Origin: Mytilus californianus
Taxonomy: Eukaryota > Mollusca > Bivalvia > Mytilida > Mytilidae
DNA length: 64,000 nt
Assembly (NCBI RefSeq): GCF_021869535.1
Contig: NW_026262701.1
Location: forward strand, 46,627,278 to 46,691,277
Direction: 5' to 3'
The notes beneath the pieces were generated by a model that worked only from the letters and a program-made list of their open reading frames with translations, was not told where the DNA came from and did no database searches. Shown in pieces: positions 33,720 to 43,294 of the stretch (within the stretch, counting starts at the first letter, position 1; the number at the start of each line of letters is the position of its first letter). The position numbers were made by a program, and so were the translations under genes.

Positions 33720-33965
33720 TCAAAAAATATACGACATATCTGGAAAGATGTTAAAATTGGTTCTCACTTGGACATGTGCATAGACTACCGAAGTTCGGTG
33801 GTTTTCTCCGTGCACTCTGGCTTCCTCCACTAATAAAAACTGACCGCCAAGAAAAGCACACTAGTTTTGAAAGTGGCGTAAACACCAATCAATCAATCAA
33901 TCAATCAATTGAAAATTTGTTCTCACTTAGACATGTGTATAGACTACACGTAGTATATCTTAATA
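33720..33965 (+). repeat. Dispersed repeat with (AATC)n tail
   Basis: CTCACTTGGACATGTG precedes CTGGCTTCCTCCACTAATAA and GTGGCGTAAACACC, then an (AATC)6-like tail at 33889-33910. A similar tail on another repeat lies at 46822-46845. Confidence 0.5.
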
Positions 33966-34082
33966 GACCTCTGGTGTCTAACATATCATGATCGAACGTT
34001 TTTCTAATATTTTTCATTCAATGTTATGTCCTTAACTCACGCCAACAACTAGTACTACTTGTTCATCTACCATGTTTACTAT

Positions 34083-34993
34083 AAAATCAAATCAAATCAA
34101 ATCAAATATTTATTGTTCCAATCATGGTCCCACAGGGGGCATTTACAATTAACAATTATGATAGTATAAGCAACAGACATGAGACATTGTACAGTATATA
34201 ACGTGACAGATATTATAATAGACAATGAAAATAGCATTAATAACAAAAATACATTAAAAGTACTCTTGAGTATTTTTTTCCCCTTCCTTCCTTATGTCCA
34301 GCAGTGTAAAAATAAAAAAAAAAGTATTAATAATAAAGTTTGAACAACCTTAAATTATTATCTATAAAGATGGAAATTTGTTCATCTGCAGGAGACACCA
34401 AGGGACGGTGCTCTAGGATATACTGTTGATTACGATAGGCAATAACAGCAATCCTCCCCGTGTCAGAAGCAGATGAACAAAATAAATAGAGAAACTGAAT
34501 CCGGTCAATTAACAAGTAATTATTATTTTTTTTTTTTTTTTAAATAACAGCAATTGCTATTTATGCGAAACAAACATGTCATATAAATCTCCTATTTGCA
34601 GTGTTTAACCAGGAATATACACAACTCTTTTAATACAGTTAAGCTCTCACAAGACAACAGTCATAGCAATTTCTCTTTGGAATTCAAGTTAATGAAATTG
34701 TGACATGATTCCGAAATAATGTGATATAAATGGTGTCTGTCTTCGTTATATTTTGTGCAATAAAAGAGAAAATGAACTTCATCTTCAATATTACCAGAGT
34801 TACACTGCTGACATAGTCTAAGGTGTGGAGGAGTACCCTGGTATCGTCCTATTTCAATCTGCAAATGGTGAGATGACACCCTAAATTTTGTTAATGATCT
34901 CCTAAGTTCAAAATTGGACATGATATTTAGATATTTTTCGAAACCATAATTATTATTAAATTTTACATAAGTGTGGAGCTTCCCTATATACAA
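34083..34993 (-). pseudogene. LINE 3' end with (ATTTG)n tail
   Basis: On the minus strand, 34993-34661 encodes a C-terminal LINE polyprotein fragment with LRRSLTKFRVSSHHLQIEIG and a Cys/His cluster LRLCQQCNSGNIEDEVHFLF. Its 3' tail is four repeats of ATTTG at 34083-34108, the microsatellite 3' end typical of CR1/L2-like LINEs. It is 5'-truncated. The LTR element lies immediately beyond. Confidence 0.75.
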
Positions 34994-35058
34994 TGTTACA
35001 TTGTAAATTCTAAAATTCTAAAATACAGTTTTCCCCTTTTCGCGCAAAGCATTAACGC

Positions 35059-35370
35059 TGTGGTGCCGTTGGATGATTGATACACCGCTATAGCGGTTCT
35101 CCAATATAGGAGGAATATGATATCTGAAACCGGGAACCAGACAAGCCTAACCTCGCTCTCTATATGATGGGAAAACGGATAGAAGGAACAGACCAAAAAC
35201 AAGGAACCAGACAGGAACCTGGCAGAGCCTCACTTCTATTTCCAAGCTTCAAGCAAGACAGTTCGCTTTCTCAAAGACTGCAGAGTTGTGTTATTATAAG
35301 TTTATTCTAGGAGAACTTGAGTCAGATATTCAGGTAATATTGCATTACACGCCCAACCACAATCGCTACA
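35059..35370 (+). repeat. 5' LTR
   Basis: The LTR starts TGTGGTGCCGTTGGATG and ends AATCGCTACA. It differs from the 3' LTR at 7 of 312 positions, with no indels. TATCAG-like and CTATATGA tracts occur, but I cannot place the transcription start. A donor-like CAG/GTAATA lies near 35333. Confidence 0.96.
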
Positions 35371-35371
35371 T

Positions 35372-35383
35372 TGGTGTCAGATG
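35372..35383 (+). promoter_or_regulatory. Primer binding site, tRNA-Leu-like
   Basis: TGGTGTCAGA begins one base after the LTR. TGG complements the universal CCA end, and TGTCAGA matches the complement of many animal tRNA-Leu 3' ends (...TCTGACA). Confidence 0.75.
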
Positions 35384-35396
35384 TAAAAACATCTGA
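35377..35396 (+). repeat. Perfect hairpin overlapping the primer site
   Basis: TCAGATGT, loop AAAA, ACATCTGA: eight base pairs without mismatch. The 5' strand of the stem is the 3' half of the primer site. Confidence 0.8.
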
Positions 35397-36735
35397 AACC
35401 GCAAAAAATACCTGAAATTGTCATTAGAATTTCGTGCGAGTTTTCGCGGGGAAATTGTCAAATTTATCGGATTTGAATTTTGAGTTTCTCGCGATTTATA
35501 ATTCGTATACAATACATATTTATGTCCAAATACACATAAAACTATTATTGTTTTGTTCCACTGTAGTTATATAAACAGTGAAGTGAAGATTGTTGCACTT
35601 TTTCAATATATATTTGAAACAGTGAAGGGAGACAACTGTGTTGTTTACAAATTGCACAGTATATATAAATCAAATATGTTTCTTATGAGTTAGAATATTA
35701 ACTTTAAGAAGTTGTGCAGTTGAAATAAATACATTTTAACAGTATTTGTGTGATAGTAAACAGAAATTTATATAAACTAAATAAAATAAAACCGCACACA
35801 AGCTTGAACTGTTACATGTATGAATTTTTTTTTCATTATTGAATATTGGTCAATAAACCGGACAACTGGTATTGACTTTTCAATAATTCATACATGAATA
35901 TATTTCAAGTTACTGAAATTTGGTACGATTCGAGTCAATAAACCGGACAACTGGTATTGACTATTAAACAATTTAATAAAAAAAAAGGACAAAAACAAAA
36001 CAAACACACACACACAAACCGTCATTTTCATTTGTTATACATATTCCGGATAAGCTGGATAAATGTATTGATACAATAAAATCTATGATTGGTAAATTTT
36101 ACGTCAAACTTTGATCCTTTGAAAATTTCGTAATTCTACCACCATAGGCGTTGATAGTTTGTGATTTTGCTATAGTTATAACATTTTTACATATTGATTT
36201 TTCTACATATATATTTCAATAAAGAATTTTCATATACAAATTGCATATTGTTGTACGCGTACTGGTATTACATTTAAAAGTTTGTTACTTTTGACAAAAT
36301 AATTATACATATACATACATTTTTATTTTTTGTATGTGTTAATACCGGATTAACTGGTTTTGATGCAATTAATCTTGAATTGTCTGTTTAGTTCTTATTT
36401 ATTATTTTTTTATTTTTTGTTTTTTGTTTTTTGTGTGTGTCTTATTCCGGATTAACTGGTTTTGATACATTCATTCTAAAATTGTTCATTAATTTCAAGT
36501 ATAAGGAGAAATTAGAATAAAAAGATAAGTTAAATAAATTCAAGAAAATTTGAACAATTCTTATTGGTAATACTAAATAATTTTTATTAGATTTTTGATA
36601 TTTGGTAATTTTTTCTTTTGGATATTTATATTTCAAGAGGTAAACTATAATTTTTGATATAGAGGTTTGATTGTACTATTTATTGTACACTTGTTAATTT
36701 TTATTGTGGAACTATTTATCTGTTCATATCTCAAT
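35397..36735 (+). other. Long untranslated leader of the LTR element
   Basis: There is no open frame of note. The leader contains five of the twelve CCGG/CTGG hairpins (35858, 35943, 36046, 36345, 36447), an ACACAC run and T-rich stretches. Confidence 0.7.
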
Positions 36736-36927
36736 ATGGCGATGAAACAAACGGTAAATATTAATACGGCGGATATTGAGGAATTGATGACTTTAAAAGA
36801 TATTGGACAAAAAAAAGCTCAATTAATCGTGACTGAAAGGACTAAATTAGGAACCTTAACAGCAGAGACACTTAAAGCCATAGAGGGAATACCAAGTAAT
36901 ATCTGGGACCCATTTATTTTTATGTGA
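36736..36927 (+). CDS. Gag N-terminus: helix-hairpin-helix domain
   Basis: From the ATG at 36736 the frame reads VNINTADIEELMTLKDIGQK and continues with KAIEGIPSNIW. The NINTA start, the hairpin DIGQKKAQ and the second hairpin EGIPS are the pattern of ComEA-type helix-hairpin-helix domains, which bind nucleic-acid backbones. The frame is lost at the TGA at 36925-36927, whereas coiled-coil coding continues in another frame, so I take this as the N-terminus of a longer Gag. Such a domain is not part of a standard Gypsy Gag. Confidence 0.75.
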   Translation: MAMKQTVNINTADIEELMTLKDIGQKKAQLIVTERTKLGTLTAETLKAIEGIPSNIWDPFIFM

Positions 36928-36929
36928 AG

Positions 36930-37510
36930 GGTCGTATTCGAATAACAACTTGATACTAAAGATACTGAAAAAGAAAAAAATGTCCAGCCAGAGAATCAAC
37001 AAGTGACTGCAGAGTACAAAGAACTAGTTACAAAACAACAAGATCAACTTCAGCAACAAGAAAAAGTTATTGAAGATTATAAGACTAAGTTAATGATCGC
37101 TGATCAAGAAAAGAAATCAATGATATAAATAAACAGTTATCAGATATACAGAGTCAATGCAGTGCACAGCTTACAGCCAAGACTGAAGAATTAGAAGAAG
37201 TGTTGGACTCCATGCAGAAATCTAAAAACAAATTGGAACAAGAGCTACATTATGTTAAAATGGAAGAACGCCAGCGAGGTGATAAACTTGAATCGACACT
37301 GGAAAGTGAAAGAAAATAATTTGAACAACATCTAATAGACATGCAACATAAAATGAAAAAGAAAATGGTCCAAAAAAATCAAAAACTTGAAGAGTCATTT
37401 TATCAGTTGAAGTCAGAGAGGGAAATGCTGATGAATAAAGTTGAGGAACAAGCTAGACTTATTGATAGCGGCAGAGAAAAAAAATCAAAAGTCAACAGAA
37501 GGATCTTGAA
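36930..37510 (+). pseudogene. Gag coiled-coil region, broken
   Basis: Successive frames encode Gln/Glu/Lys-rich helical sequence such as ELVTKQQDQLQQQEKVIEDY, KTEELEEVLDSMQKSKNKLE and LKSEREMLMNKVEEQARLI. This predicts a coiled coil of roughly 190 residues between the helix-hairpin-helix domain and the capsid. Breaks are a frame change near 37110, a TAA at 37318-37320, and a frame change near 37490. Confidence 0.75.
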
Positions 37511-38411
37511 TTGAAAGATCAACAATATGCCACCAAGGTCCAGAAATTAGAAGATGAATATAAAACAAAAACACTTTCAAAGTTGGTGGAAACAACAGGA
37601 AATCTTGCACCAGATAACGTCTATAAATCCAAAATCATATCAAGGATCGATGAGAATAAATCAGCGGTTAAGATGGAAGAAAATCAATCAAGCGTGTCAA
37701 CAGTAAAGAGTACACCTAAAACTACACTAGATGAACGTACTAGTTCCAGATACAGAAATGAAGGTCCAATAACGCCAAAACTAGCAACATTTGACGGTAA
37801 GAGCGAGTGGAAACCTTATTATTTACAGTTCATACACATTGCCAACAAGTACAACTGGGATACACAGCAAAAGTTGGATAAACTTATTGAGTGTTTAAGA
37901 GACAAAGCTCTTAAATTTTTTAGTACCAGACCACCATCAATACAAACTGATTTTAAATTACTGTCAGATAAACTTAACCAGAGGTTTGGTAACAAGGATC
38001 TTCCATACACAATACGCCGACAGTTACAAGATGTTAGACAGAATGGTGATGAAATGATTGATGAGTTTGCTGAACGAGTGCAAGAGATGACAACAGATGG
38101 CTACTAAGTATATAGACACACCTGAACATGTTGTTGAGACAATTTCTGTCGACGCATTCTTGAAAGGTTGTACTGATAAAAAAGCAGCATTACTAGCCAT
38201 GGAGAAAAATCCTACCAGAATGGACCAGGCTCTTCAGTTTGTTAAGAGTTCAATACATAATCAGAGAGTTCTACTTAGTTACAAGAAGAGTGATGTAAGG
38301 AGAGTACAGTTCGAAAAATATGACCAGGATGACTCAGATGGTGAGTCAGAGATAGCAGTAAGAGTTGTAAATAAAAAAACCAAACCATGTACTTTGGCAG
38401 GAAACTATTGA
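37511..38411 (+). pseudogene. Gag capsid region
   Basis: The capsid forms the virus-like particle shell. The frame at 37511-38107 contains PKLATFDGKSEWKPYYLQF and LRDKALKFFSTRP, then RFGNKDLPYTIRRQLQD. This is the retrotransposon-gag fold signature (F-G...W..Y..F, L.G.A...). The C-terminal part continues at 38097-38411 in another frame with DAFLKGCTDKKAALLAME. A single indel near 38100 and another near 38400 separate the pieces. Confidence 0.82.
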
Positions 38412-38703
38412 AAAGCGTGTCCTAAAAACTGAACAGGATATAACGGGAATTAACAACAATGTAGGAAAAATATTGAAGATACTGGAATCCAGAAGCAATG
38501 ATAATAGGAGACCTAGATCACCATCACCAAACAGAAGACCAGCACGAACAGTCACTTGCTACACTTGTAATCAAGAGGGACACTGCAGTAATCAGTGTGA
38601 AAATAAGAGTAATAGTTCATCTCCAATGAGAAGGAATAGGTCACCATCACCTATTAATTCCAGACCAAATGTTCATTTAAACGAACAAGGATCGAAGAAG
38701 TAG
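38399..38703 (+). CDS. Gag nucleocapsid with CCHC zinc knuckle
   Basis: The frame encodes a basic Ser/Arg/Pro-rich stretch and the knuckle CYTCNQEGHCSNQC (38557-38598), spacing C-x2-C-x4-H-x4-C. This is the canonical RNA-binding module of retroelement nucleocapsids. The frame ends with TAG at 38701-38703, seven codons after a slippery heptamer. Confidence 0.88.
38676..38682 (+). promoter_or_regulatory. -1 programmed frameshift site, U UUA AAC
   Basis: TTTAAAC is in the correct register (T TTA AAC) of the gag frame. Moving one base back opens a frame that runs from 38682 without a stop through the linker into the protease. The gag stop follows within 21 nt. The first coding-region hairpin of the array is 93 nt downstream. 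Confidence 0.8.
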
Positions 38704-39290
38704 GCCAGTCTTCGATCCATCCAGCTAACACAGGCCAACCACCTCCATCTCCACATGAAAATTCTGTAAATTATGCCGGACTAACTGGCACTTACAGAAA
38801 TGGAAGTTGTGAAAAAAATAAAGGATCAAATATTGCCAATTTGGTGGAAAATAAACCTGTGGACACAATAGGAATACCTAGTCAAGAAAAGTCTTCAACG
38901 TTTACAAGTCAGCATGAAAAACCTAATGCATGCAAAGCCGGATTAACTGGCGCATGCAAACAAAACTCTGAAGGTTTAAATATTTCCGAAGTTTCAGTCA
39001 ACGACTCCTATGGGCAAACGGTAGCAGCAAGCTTAATATTGAATGTGAAAATAAATGGTGTTGATATGGATGCTATGTTGGATACAGCTGCACAGGTCAC
39101 AATTATCAGTGAAAAATTTATGAAGAAATTACAGCCACCATTAGAACTTAAGTCGTCTGTTACATTAAAAGGAGCTGGAGCTGAGAACAAAATAAAGGCA
39201 AGCTATGCTAATAGAGTGTCTATTAGGATGGGCAAAACTGAGACAAAATGGCAAATTATGTTGCAGATAGTACAGATTCTGTCTTATTAG
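38682..39290 (+). CDS. gag-pro linker and aspartic protease
   Basis: The -1 frame encodes a Pro/Ser-rich linker and then the retropepsin active site MLDTAAQVTIIS (Asp codon 39081-39083). The motif is D-T-A rather than D-T-G, a known variant. Two hairpins of the array lie in the linker, where they are translated as AGLTG. The second half of the protease, with LLGLDIL, continues in another frame from 39248, so an indel near 39250 breaks it. Confidence 0.83.
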   Translation, partial: RTRIEEVGQSSIHPANTGQPPPSPHENSVNYAGLTGTYRNGSCEKNKGSNIANLVENKPVDTIGIPSQEKSSTFTSQHEKPNACKAGLTGACKQNSEGLNISEVSVNDSYGQTVAASLILNVKINGVDMDAMLDTAAQVTIISEKFMKKLQPPLELKSSVTLKGAGAENKIKASYANRVSIRMGKTETKWQIMLQIVQILSY

Positions 39291-40747
39291 GTTTAGATAT
39301 TTTACAACATCTAAAAGCTGTGATTGACTTGGCAAATTACACAGTGAAAATTAACAATCAGATCTTACATGCATCAGCAGTGAAGTCCAACAACAAAGAA
39401 ATGAAAGTTTGCAAAGTTAGTTTAAATCAAAATGTGATTATTCCATCTATGACTGCTATTGAATTATCTGCAATGTTAGAGGGAACGGTTAATAGTGATA
39501 TATGCATTCAACCCAATCAGAAATTAAACGGAATAATAATGCCTTATATTGTAACGGCACCTGACAAAACAGTACCAATTACAATCAGAAACTTGACAGA
39601 CAAGAATATTTCATTAAGAAAAGGTACTAGTCTTGGAACAGCTGTGGAGATTGATGAAGTTTTAGAAAATCACAACCCGGAACAGAATTCAATCACAGCT
39701 CGACAAATAAGTAAAGACGGGAACCACTCTGAGAAAACAGAAGAGAAATGTCAAAATATGCCAAAAAATTTGAAAGATTTATTTGAAAGGTCAAAAGAGA
39801 ATCTAAATGAAAAAGAATGCATTCAGTTAGCTCAACTGTTGATAAAATATAAAGACACATTTTCAGTCAATGATTTGGACATAGGCCATTTTACTAAAAT
39901 CAAGCATAGAATAGATACAGGAACATCTACACCTACAAAGGAGAGAATGAGGAGAACACCGTTAGGTTTTGAAGCTGAGGAAGAAAAACATCTTAGTGAA
40001 TTACTAAAGAGAAAGGTTATCCGACCTTCAAGTTCAGAATGGTGTGCTGCTCCTGTTTTAGTACGCAAGCGTGATGGGAAGATAAGATACTGTATTGATT
40101 ACAGGAAATTGAATTTTAAGACTCGTAAAGATTGCTTTCCTTTGCCTAGAATTGAGTCCTGTATTGATACCCTGAGAGGAACAGAATTCATGTCCTGTCT
40201 CGACATGTCCTCAGGTTACTATCAATTTTAGATCCATGAAGACGACAGACATAAAACGGCATTTGTGACGAAATATGGTCTTTTTGAACACATTCTGCTT
40301 AGTTTTGGCTTGTGTAATAGTCCAGCATTCTTTCAGAGAGTTATTCAGCTAATTCTTTCAGGACTGACGTGGAAAGAATGCTTAGCATACCTTGACGACA
40401 TTATAGTCATAGGGTCAGGTTTTCAGAGTCATCTACATAATTTAGAGAAGGTCTTACAGCGTTTTGAGGATAATAATCTAAAGCTAAAACCAAAGAAGTG
40501 TTCACTCTTCCAGAAAGAAGTACTTTTCCTTGGAAAATTAGTAAATAGAGAGGGGGTTGCAGTCAATCCAGAAAGCATGAATACAATATTAAATTGGCCA
40601 GTTCCAACAAAGAAGAGAGATGTAGAATCGTTACTTGGTTTTGTTAACTATCACAGATACCATATAAAAATCTTTGCATCAATAGCTGCTCCATTATATC
40701 ATCTTACTAAGAAGGCAGTTAAATTTGGATCACCAAGAAACTGTTGA
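39248..40747 (+). pseudogene. Reverse transcriptase (with protease C-terminus)
   Basis: RT copies the element RNA into DNA. The frame holds the end of the protease (SVLLGLDIL), a linker, and RT motifs: APVLVRKRDGKIRYCIDYRK, LDMSSGYYQF, the catalytic YLDDIIVIG (40388 onwards) and LFLGKLVNREG. A TAG at 40229-40231 interrupts the frame right after SGYYQF. The frame then continues unchanged to 40747, where an indel near 40725 precedes RNase H. Confidence 0.92.
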
Positions 40748-41357
40748 AACCATTAAGACAGCACTGGTTAATGCAGCGACGTTATCCTATCCATACCCAG
40801 ATGAACCTTTCATATTAGACACGGACGCTTCAGATACAGCATTAGGGGCTGAATTGATCCAGGTCCATGACGGTAAAGAATTTGTAGTTTGTTACTCCAG
40901 TAAGGTGCTGACACCTACACAGAAGCGTTATTGCACTACCAGGAAAGAGCTATTAGCAGTAGTGACCTTTACTCGACAGTTCAGAAATTATCTCCTTGGT
41001 CGTCAATTTACAGTGAGAACAGATCATCATAGTCTTATTTGGCTCCTACGTTTTAAGAATATTGAAGGCCAGTTAGCAAGATGGCTTGAAGAGCTTTCAC
41101 AATATGATATGGTTATCCAACATCGTTCTGGCAAAAAACACCAAAATGCAGATGGTCTTTCCAGAATCCCGGATGATTTAGAACCTTGTAATTGCTACTA
41201 TGCAGGAGCTGATCTCTCATCTTTACCCTGTAAAGGTTGTGCATATTGCAGTAGAGCTCAAAGAACCTTGGGAAAATTTGAGAATGATGTGGATGATGTA
41301 GTGCCTCTGACAGTTCGGAGTATACAACACCAGCTTCAGGATGATATCTCTATATAA
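40725..41357 (+). CDS. RNase H domain
   Basis: RNase H degrades the RNA strand during reverse transcription. FILDTDASDTALGAELIQ contains the first catalytic Asp, TTRKELLAVV the Glu and RTDHHSLIW the next Asp, the standard Ty3/Gypsy RNase H set. The tail HRSGKKHQNADGLSR is also typical. The TAA at 41355-41357 is in frame with the following integrase, so it is a nonsense change. Confidence 0.92.
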   Translation: MDHQETVETIKTALVNAATLSYPYPDEPFILDTDASDTALGAELIQVHDGKEFVVCYSSKVLTPTQKRYCTTRKELLAVVTFTRQFRNYLLGRQFTVRTDHHSLIWLLRFKNIEGQLARWLEELSQYDMVIQHRSGKKHQNADGLSRIPDDLEPCNCYYAGADLSSLPCKGCAYCSRAQRTLGKFENDVDDVVPLTVRSIQHQLQDDISI

Positions 41358-41369
41358 GAAATTAATTGG

Positions 41370-42674
41370 ATGAAAGGTTGGTCCTTGGAAGACATCAAGA
41401 AAAAAAAAGAACAAGAAGATGACCCTGATTTGAAAACACTTATAAATTGGTTACATACTGGTGAGCCACCGTCAGAGCATGAGTTACAACTTGAAAGCCC
41501 AGCAACTAAGCATTGGTGGAATTGTATGACACAACTGAAATTTGTAAAGGGATGCCTATTCTACAAGTGGTTGGATCCAGCTGAGCCAAGAACACTATTG
41601 TTACTTCCTAAATCCTTGAAAGAAGAGGCTATGAAATATTGTCATGATTGCAAAACAGCAGGACACTTTGGTCAAGCTAAAACCATACAGAAACTACAAC
41701 AAAGATTTATTTGGTACCAGATGAGAGTGGATGCAATTTTGTATGTCCAAACATGTTCAATATGCAATATCAATAAAAAATCAAACAGAACAGCAAAAGG
41801 GGCACTAGGTCAGTATCATGCAGGAGCTCCCATGGAAAGGGTACACATGGATATACTTGGGCCACTTGTGGAAAGTAATTCTAATAATAAATATGTGCTA
41901 GCCATCATAGACCAGTTTACTAAGTGGATTGAATTTTTCGCTTTGCCTAATCAAAATGCAGAAACAATAGCAAAGGCAGCAGTGAATGATTTCTTTTCTA
42001 AATTTGGTTGTGCTTTGCAAGTACACACTGACCAAGGCAGAAACTTTGATAGCAATCTATTCCATGAATTATGTCGCTTACTAGAAATCGCAAAAACTCG
42101 AACAACTCCTTATAGACCAAGGTCCAATGGACAGGTTGAACGATATAACAGTGTGATTTTACAGGCAGTAAGATTTTATTTAGAGGGTAAGCAGAAAGAC
42201 TGGGATGTTCACCTTCAACAATTGGCTGGCGCAATAAGATCTACAAAAAATAGACAAACTGGCTTCACCCCTAATATGATGATGTTGGGAAGGGAGGTAA
42301 TGCAACCAGTAGATCTACTCTTGGGAACAGCAGAGAGTAACATGGAAATAAACCAACCCCATCGGTATATCAAGGATCTAAAAATTGCATTAGAAAAAGC
42401 TCACAAAACTGCTAGAGATAACCTTAAGGCAGCTCAATTCAGACAGAAAAGAGATTATGATGTAAAACTTAATCACAGGATATATAATAAAGGTGACATT
42501 GTATACAGAATAGATTCCGCTACAAAAATAGGAGAAAGTAAAAAATTGCGGGCACCCTGGCAAGGACCATACCTAATTGTAGAAGTACTGTCATCAGTTC
42601 TGTATAAAATGAGAACAAGGAAAAGAGAACTAACAATCCATCACGATCAGTTAAAACCTAGCTTGCTCAGATAG
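41370..42674 (+). CDS. Integrase, D,D35E, with GPY/F-type C-terminus
   Basis: Integrase inserts the DNA copy. The zinc-binding region has H-x6-H (HDCKTAGH) and C-x2-C (CSIC). The catalytic triad is Asp 41850 (HMDILG), Asp 42030 (HTDQGRNF) and Glu 42138 (NGQVERYN), giving D-x59-D-x35-E. WQGPYLIVEVLS is the GPY/F module. The frame ends at 42672-42674. An indel nearby separates it from the C-terminal tail. I see no chromodomain. Confidence 0.95.
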   Translation: MKGWSLEDIKKKKEQEDDPDLKTLINWLHTGEPPSEHELQLESPATKHWWNCMTQLKFVKGCLFYKWLDPAEPRTLLLLPKSLKEEAMKYCHDCKTAGHFGQAKTIQKLQQRFIWYQMRVDAILYVQTCSICNINKKSNRTAKGALGQYHAGAPMERVHMDILGPLVESNSNNKYVLAIIDQFTKWIEFFALPNQNAETIAKAAVNDFFSKFGCALQVHTDQGRNFDSNLFHELCRLLEIAKTRTTPYRPRSNGQVERYNSVILQAVRFYLEGKQKDWDVHLQQLAGAIRSTKNRQTGFTPNMMMLGREVMQPVDLLLGTAESNMEINQPHRYIKDLKIALEKAHKTARDNLKAAQFRQKRDYDVKLNHRIYNKGDIVYRIDSATKIGESKKLRAPWQGPYLIVEVLSSVLYKMRTRKRELTIHHDQLKPSLLR

Positions 42675-42690
42675 AAACTTTCCACAGTGG

Positions 42691-43169
42691 TTGAAGTATA
42701 TGAGACACCGTCTTCTTCAAGGTGAGGTAGATTATAGCCTGGGAATTGGCCAGACTGAAGAAGAAAATATTCATGATTTGTCACAGTTATTTGAAGAAGA
42801 TAATGACAGGGAACCAGTTCGTTTTGTTCAAGAGACAGAGGATATTATAAACAAGACCATACCGGATCAACTGGCTTAGAGTCTTTTCAACAACTCCAAG
42901 ATTTGGAATCTTTTCTTGATAATACTGAAGAAGTTAAGGAAACTGGTGTAGACCAGTATGGTACAGGATTGGAAAACAGATATTCATCTGATGTCGACTC
43001 AGATGATAGACATATTGTAACTAATCTAGATGGTGTAAATTTGATTTTAAGTAATAATAGTACTGATAATTTAGATGATACATTTTTGTACGCAATTGAC
43101 AACTATGGTGGTAGAATCAGAAATCGTCCAAAATACCTGGACGATTATGATTTGTTCGAAATGTTTTAA
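42691..43169 (+). pseudogene. Pol C-terminal acidic tail, two frames
   Basis: Two frames, 42691-42879 and 42903-43169, encode an acidic tail ending with IRNRPKYLDDYDLFEMF. The Arg-x-Arg-x-x-Pro-x-Tyr/Arg-Leu-x-Asp-Tyr ending resembles the ends of other Gypsy polyproteins. Breaks lie near 42665 and 42870. A hairpin of the array spans the second break. Confidence 0.65.
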
Positions 43170-43294
43170 TCATTGCTGGATTAACTGGCTTTTAAACAAA
43201 ACAAAATAATGATAAAAAAAAATTAAAAAACACATCGTAAAATATTGTATATATAAGTTTTTAAAAATAGCATGAGGATAATTGTGTATTTCCA

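Noticed and set aside
38776..38950. AGLTG as a protein motif explaining the repeated CCGGATTAACTGG
   Set aside because: Most copies are non-coding, and at 42862 the motif is read in another frame, so a nucleic-acid explanation is better.
39248..39290. A second programmed frameshift inside the protease
   Set aside because: No slippery heptamer is present at the overlap; an indel in this decayed copy explains it better.
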